This document shows positions 22,882-24,467 of a DNA stretch of 24,467 nucleotides, one piece after another. The notes under the pieces are model-generated. The model was not told the DNA's origin, ran no database searches, and saw only the letters and a list, made by a program, of their open reading frames with translations. This DNA is from HGM12587 sp964602445 (lineage in GTDB: Bacteria; Bacillota; Clostridia; Lachnospirales; Lachnospiraceae), in contig CAZRQV010000029.1 of assembly GCA_964602445.1 (NCBI GenBank), forward strand, positions 1 through 24,467, given 5' to 3'. Made by a program: the position numbers and the translations under genes. Each line of letters opens with the position of its first letter. Positions within the stretch are counted from its first letter, which is position 1.

Positions 22882-23841
22882 TTATTCTTCGCTTGGATTC
22901 AGTTCTAATCCAAGTTCTTTTAATTTTGCAAGTACTTCTTCCAGAGATTTGCGACCAAGGTTACGAACCTTCATCATATCTTCCGGTGTTCTGTTGCATA
23001 ATTCTTCAACAGTGTTGATACCTGCACGTTTCAGACAGTTATAAGAACGAACTGAGAGTTCAAGCTCATCAATGTTCATTTCTAATACTTTTTCCTTTTC
23101 GTCTTCATCATGTTCAACCATGATTTCAGCCTTCTGAGCATTTTCAGAAAGGTTGATGAACAGACTGAGGTGTTCACTTAATACTTTTGCAGCAAGGCTA
23201 ACTGCTTCATCAGGATCAAGTGTACCGTTTGTATGAACATCCAGAGTTAATTTATCATAATCAGTGATCTGACCTACACGAGTATTCTGAACAGTTAAGT
23301 TTACACGTTCTACCGGTGTGTAGATAGAGTCGATTGCGATTACTCCGATTGGAAGTTCATCACTCTTATTTTTATCAGCACTTACATATCCTCTGCCTTT
23401 TGTGATTGTAAGTTCCATGGATAATTTGCTATCAGCACCACCGTTTAAGTGAGCGATAACTAAATCAGGGTTCATGATTTCGATATCCTGGTCAACCTGA
23501 ATATCACCAGCTGTCACAACACCTTCACCTTCGAATTCAATGTAAGCAGTTTTTACTTCATTGGTTTCGCTTGTGTTTTTGATTGCTAAGCTTTTGATGT
23601 TCATGATGATTTCTGTAACATCTTCTTTTACACCCGGGATGGAGCTGAATTCATGCAGAACACCTTCGATTTTAACCTGGCTCACTGCAGCTCCCGGTAA
23701 AGAAGAAAGCATAATTCTTCTAAGAGAGTTACCAAGTGTTGTGCCATAGCCTCTTTCTAATGGTTCTACAACGAATTTTCCATATCTTTTATCTTCTGAG
23801 AGTTCAGCAATCTCAATATTTGGTTTGTTAAAATCGAACAC
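22882..23841 (-). CDS. rpoA: DNA-directed RNA polymerase subunit alpha
   Basis: A 319-aa protein of normal size. The N-terminal assembly domain is recognised by RYGKFVVEPLERGYGTTLGNSLRRIMLSSLPGAAV near residues 18-52. The C-terminal DNA-binding domain spans about 245-312 (LDELELSVRSYNCLKRAGI, VRNLGRKSLEEV). The start is GTG, 9 nt after AGGAGG. It lies between rpsD and rplQ as in most Firmicutes. The 132-bp gap before it contains a long hairpin, so expression relative to S4 may be adjusted there. Confidence 0.98.
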   Translation of the reverse strand: MFDFNKPNIEIAELSEDKRYGKFVVEPLERGYGTTLGNSLRRIMLSSLPGAAVSQVKIEGVLHEFSSIPGVKEDVTEIIMNIKSLAIKNTSETNEVKTAYIEFEGEGVVTAGDIQVDQDIEIMNPDLVIAHLNGGADSKLSMELTITKGRGYVSADKNKSDELPIGVIAIDSIYTPVERVNLTVQNTRVGQITDYDKLTLDVHTNGTLDPDEAVSLAAKVLSEHLSLFINLSENAQKAEIMVEHDEDEKEKVLEMNIDELELSVRSYNCLKRAGINTVEELCNRTPEDMMKVRNLGRKSLEEVLAKLKELGLELNPSEE

Positions 23842-23913
23842 TACAAAGCCCCTCCTTTTAAATTAAATGAATCTATCACTTATGCCGCTATTCTTAAATA
23901 GTTACTATGGAAT

Positions 23914-23946
23914 GCACAGAATTCGTGCATGGCACGAATTCTATGC
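23914..23946 (-). repeat. 15-bp hairpin in the rpsD-rpoA gap
   Basis: GCACAGAATTCGTGC (23914-23928), 3-nt loop, GCACGAATTCTATGC (23932-23946). The inner 11 bp are perfect. On the minus-strand RNA the only odd pair is U-G, so the stem is complete in the transcribed direction. No U-run follows, so termination is unlikely. An RNase III site, a stabiliser or a regulatory element is possible. Confidence 0.6.
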
Positions 23947-23973
23947 GGGTTACCTAAAATCTTTTTTTCAGGC

Positions 23974-24467
23974 TTATTTAGAATATAATTCGACGATAAG
24001 CATTTCGTCAACTGGTACATCGATCATATCTCTTGTAGGAAGTTCTTTTACAGTTGCTTTTAAAGCTTCCTGATCTGCATCGATCCATTCTGGTACTAAT
24101 CTTCCTGCTGTTACGTCAAGAACATCTTTGTATCTCTGAGAACCTTTGCATTTTTCTTTTACTTCGATCACATCACCAGCTTTTACAAGGTAAGATGGAA
24201 TATTTACCTGTTTGCCGTTTACTAAAATGTGTTTGTGGTCAACGATCTGTCTTGCTTCCTGTCTTGTACGAGCAAATCCTGCACGGAATACTACGTTGTC
24301 AAGACGAGATTCAAGCATAGTCATGAGGTTTTCACCAGTCATGCCTTTCATTCTGTCTGCTTTTTCATAGTAGTTTCTGAAAGGTTTTTCAAGAACACCA
24401 TAAATGAATTTAGCTTTCTGTTTTTCTCTTAACTGAAGACCGTATTCAGACATCTTCTTGTTTGCTC
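23974..24467 (-). CDS. rpsD: 30S ribosomal protein S4 (partial, 5' end outside the window)
   Basis: The reading frame stays open through the window edge. Before the apparent first Met (24453) the codons read A-N-K-K, matching the interior of S4, where KxSEYGLQLREKQKAKFIYG is an internal stretch. About 163 codons are present, so roughly 30-35 N-terminal residues are missing. The RNA-binding S4 domain is clear (LESRLDNVVFRAGFARTRQEARQIV, then HILVNGKQVNIPSY). S4 nucleates 30S assembly and in many bacteria represses its own operon. It is upstream of rpoA, as expected. Confidence 0.97.
   Translation of the reverse strand, partial: ANKKMSEYGLQLREKQKAKFIYGVLEKPFRNYYEKADRMKGMTGENLMTMLESRLDNVVFRAGFARTRQEARQIVDHKHILVNGKQVNIPSYLVKAGDVIEVKEKCKGSQRYKDVLDVTAGRLVPEWIDADQEALKATVKELPTRDMIDVPVDEMLIVELYSK

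Noticed and set aside
1..24467. tRNA or rRNA genes, CRISPR arrays, insertion sequences, prophage attachment sites
   Set aside because: None seen on either strand: no cloverleaf-like blocks, regularly spaced repeats or transposase frames.

Overview
The window comes from a low-GC Gram-positive anaerobe, most likely a Lachnospiraceae member (Clostridia). The evidence is the order rpsD-rpoA-rplQ, an ecfA1-ecfA2-ecfT-truA-rplM-rpsI block, a clostridial-type rnf operon in the order C-D-G-E-A-B, strong AGGAGG ribosome binding sites and frequent GTG/TTG starts. I cannot name the genus. Every gene except one cyclophilin lies on the minus strand, so the layout below follows transcription from high to low coordinates.

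(1) 24467-22200: end of the alpha ribosomal operon: rpsD (cut by the window edge), rpoA (GTG start), rplQ, then an intrinsic terminator. Both gaps inside this operon contain strong RNA hairpins.

(2) 22100-15245: an energy-conservation operon. A promoter region carrying three Rex-like sites at an exact 21-bp spacing precedes pduL (phosphate acyltransferase), rnfC, a fused rnfD-rnfG gene, rnfE, rnfA, rnfB and apbE, the flavin transferase that would load FMN onto the D and G parts. It ends at a hairpin shared with the convergent cyclophilin gene (14680-15201, plus strand).

(3) 14600-9370: a GNAT acetyltransferase, the ECF vitamin-transporter module (ecfA1, ecfA2, ecfT) and truA, then rplM-rpsI from their own consensus promoter with a structured leader. 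A C(UUCG)G-loop terminator follows rpsI. In many Firmicutes rplQ is directly followed by ecfA1; here about 8.4 kb separates them.

(4) 9210-1: an exopolysaccharide or capsule operon running off the window. A good promoter and a 185-nt leader with a terminator-like hairpin precede the priming sugar transferase. Next come an HpcH/HpaI-type aldolase, a D-2-hydroxyacid dehydrogenase and an asparagine-synthetase-like ligase without the glutaminase cysteine. Then follow GT4, GT2, an EpsG-like polymerase, GT32 and GT4. The flippase and chain-length genes are not in the window. The aldolase, dehydrogenase and ligase look like a pathway that makes a 2-hydroxy acid and joins it as an amide. That reading is inference, but it is the most novel enzymatic proposal here.

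The strongest unusual signals are the phased Rex-like array on the pduL-rnf promoter, the RnfD-RnfG fusion with a Ser flavin site, the three-enzyme cassette, and the attenuator-like leader of the polysaccharide operon.
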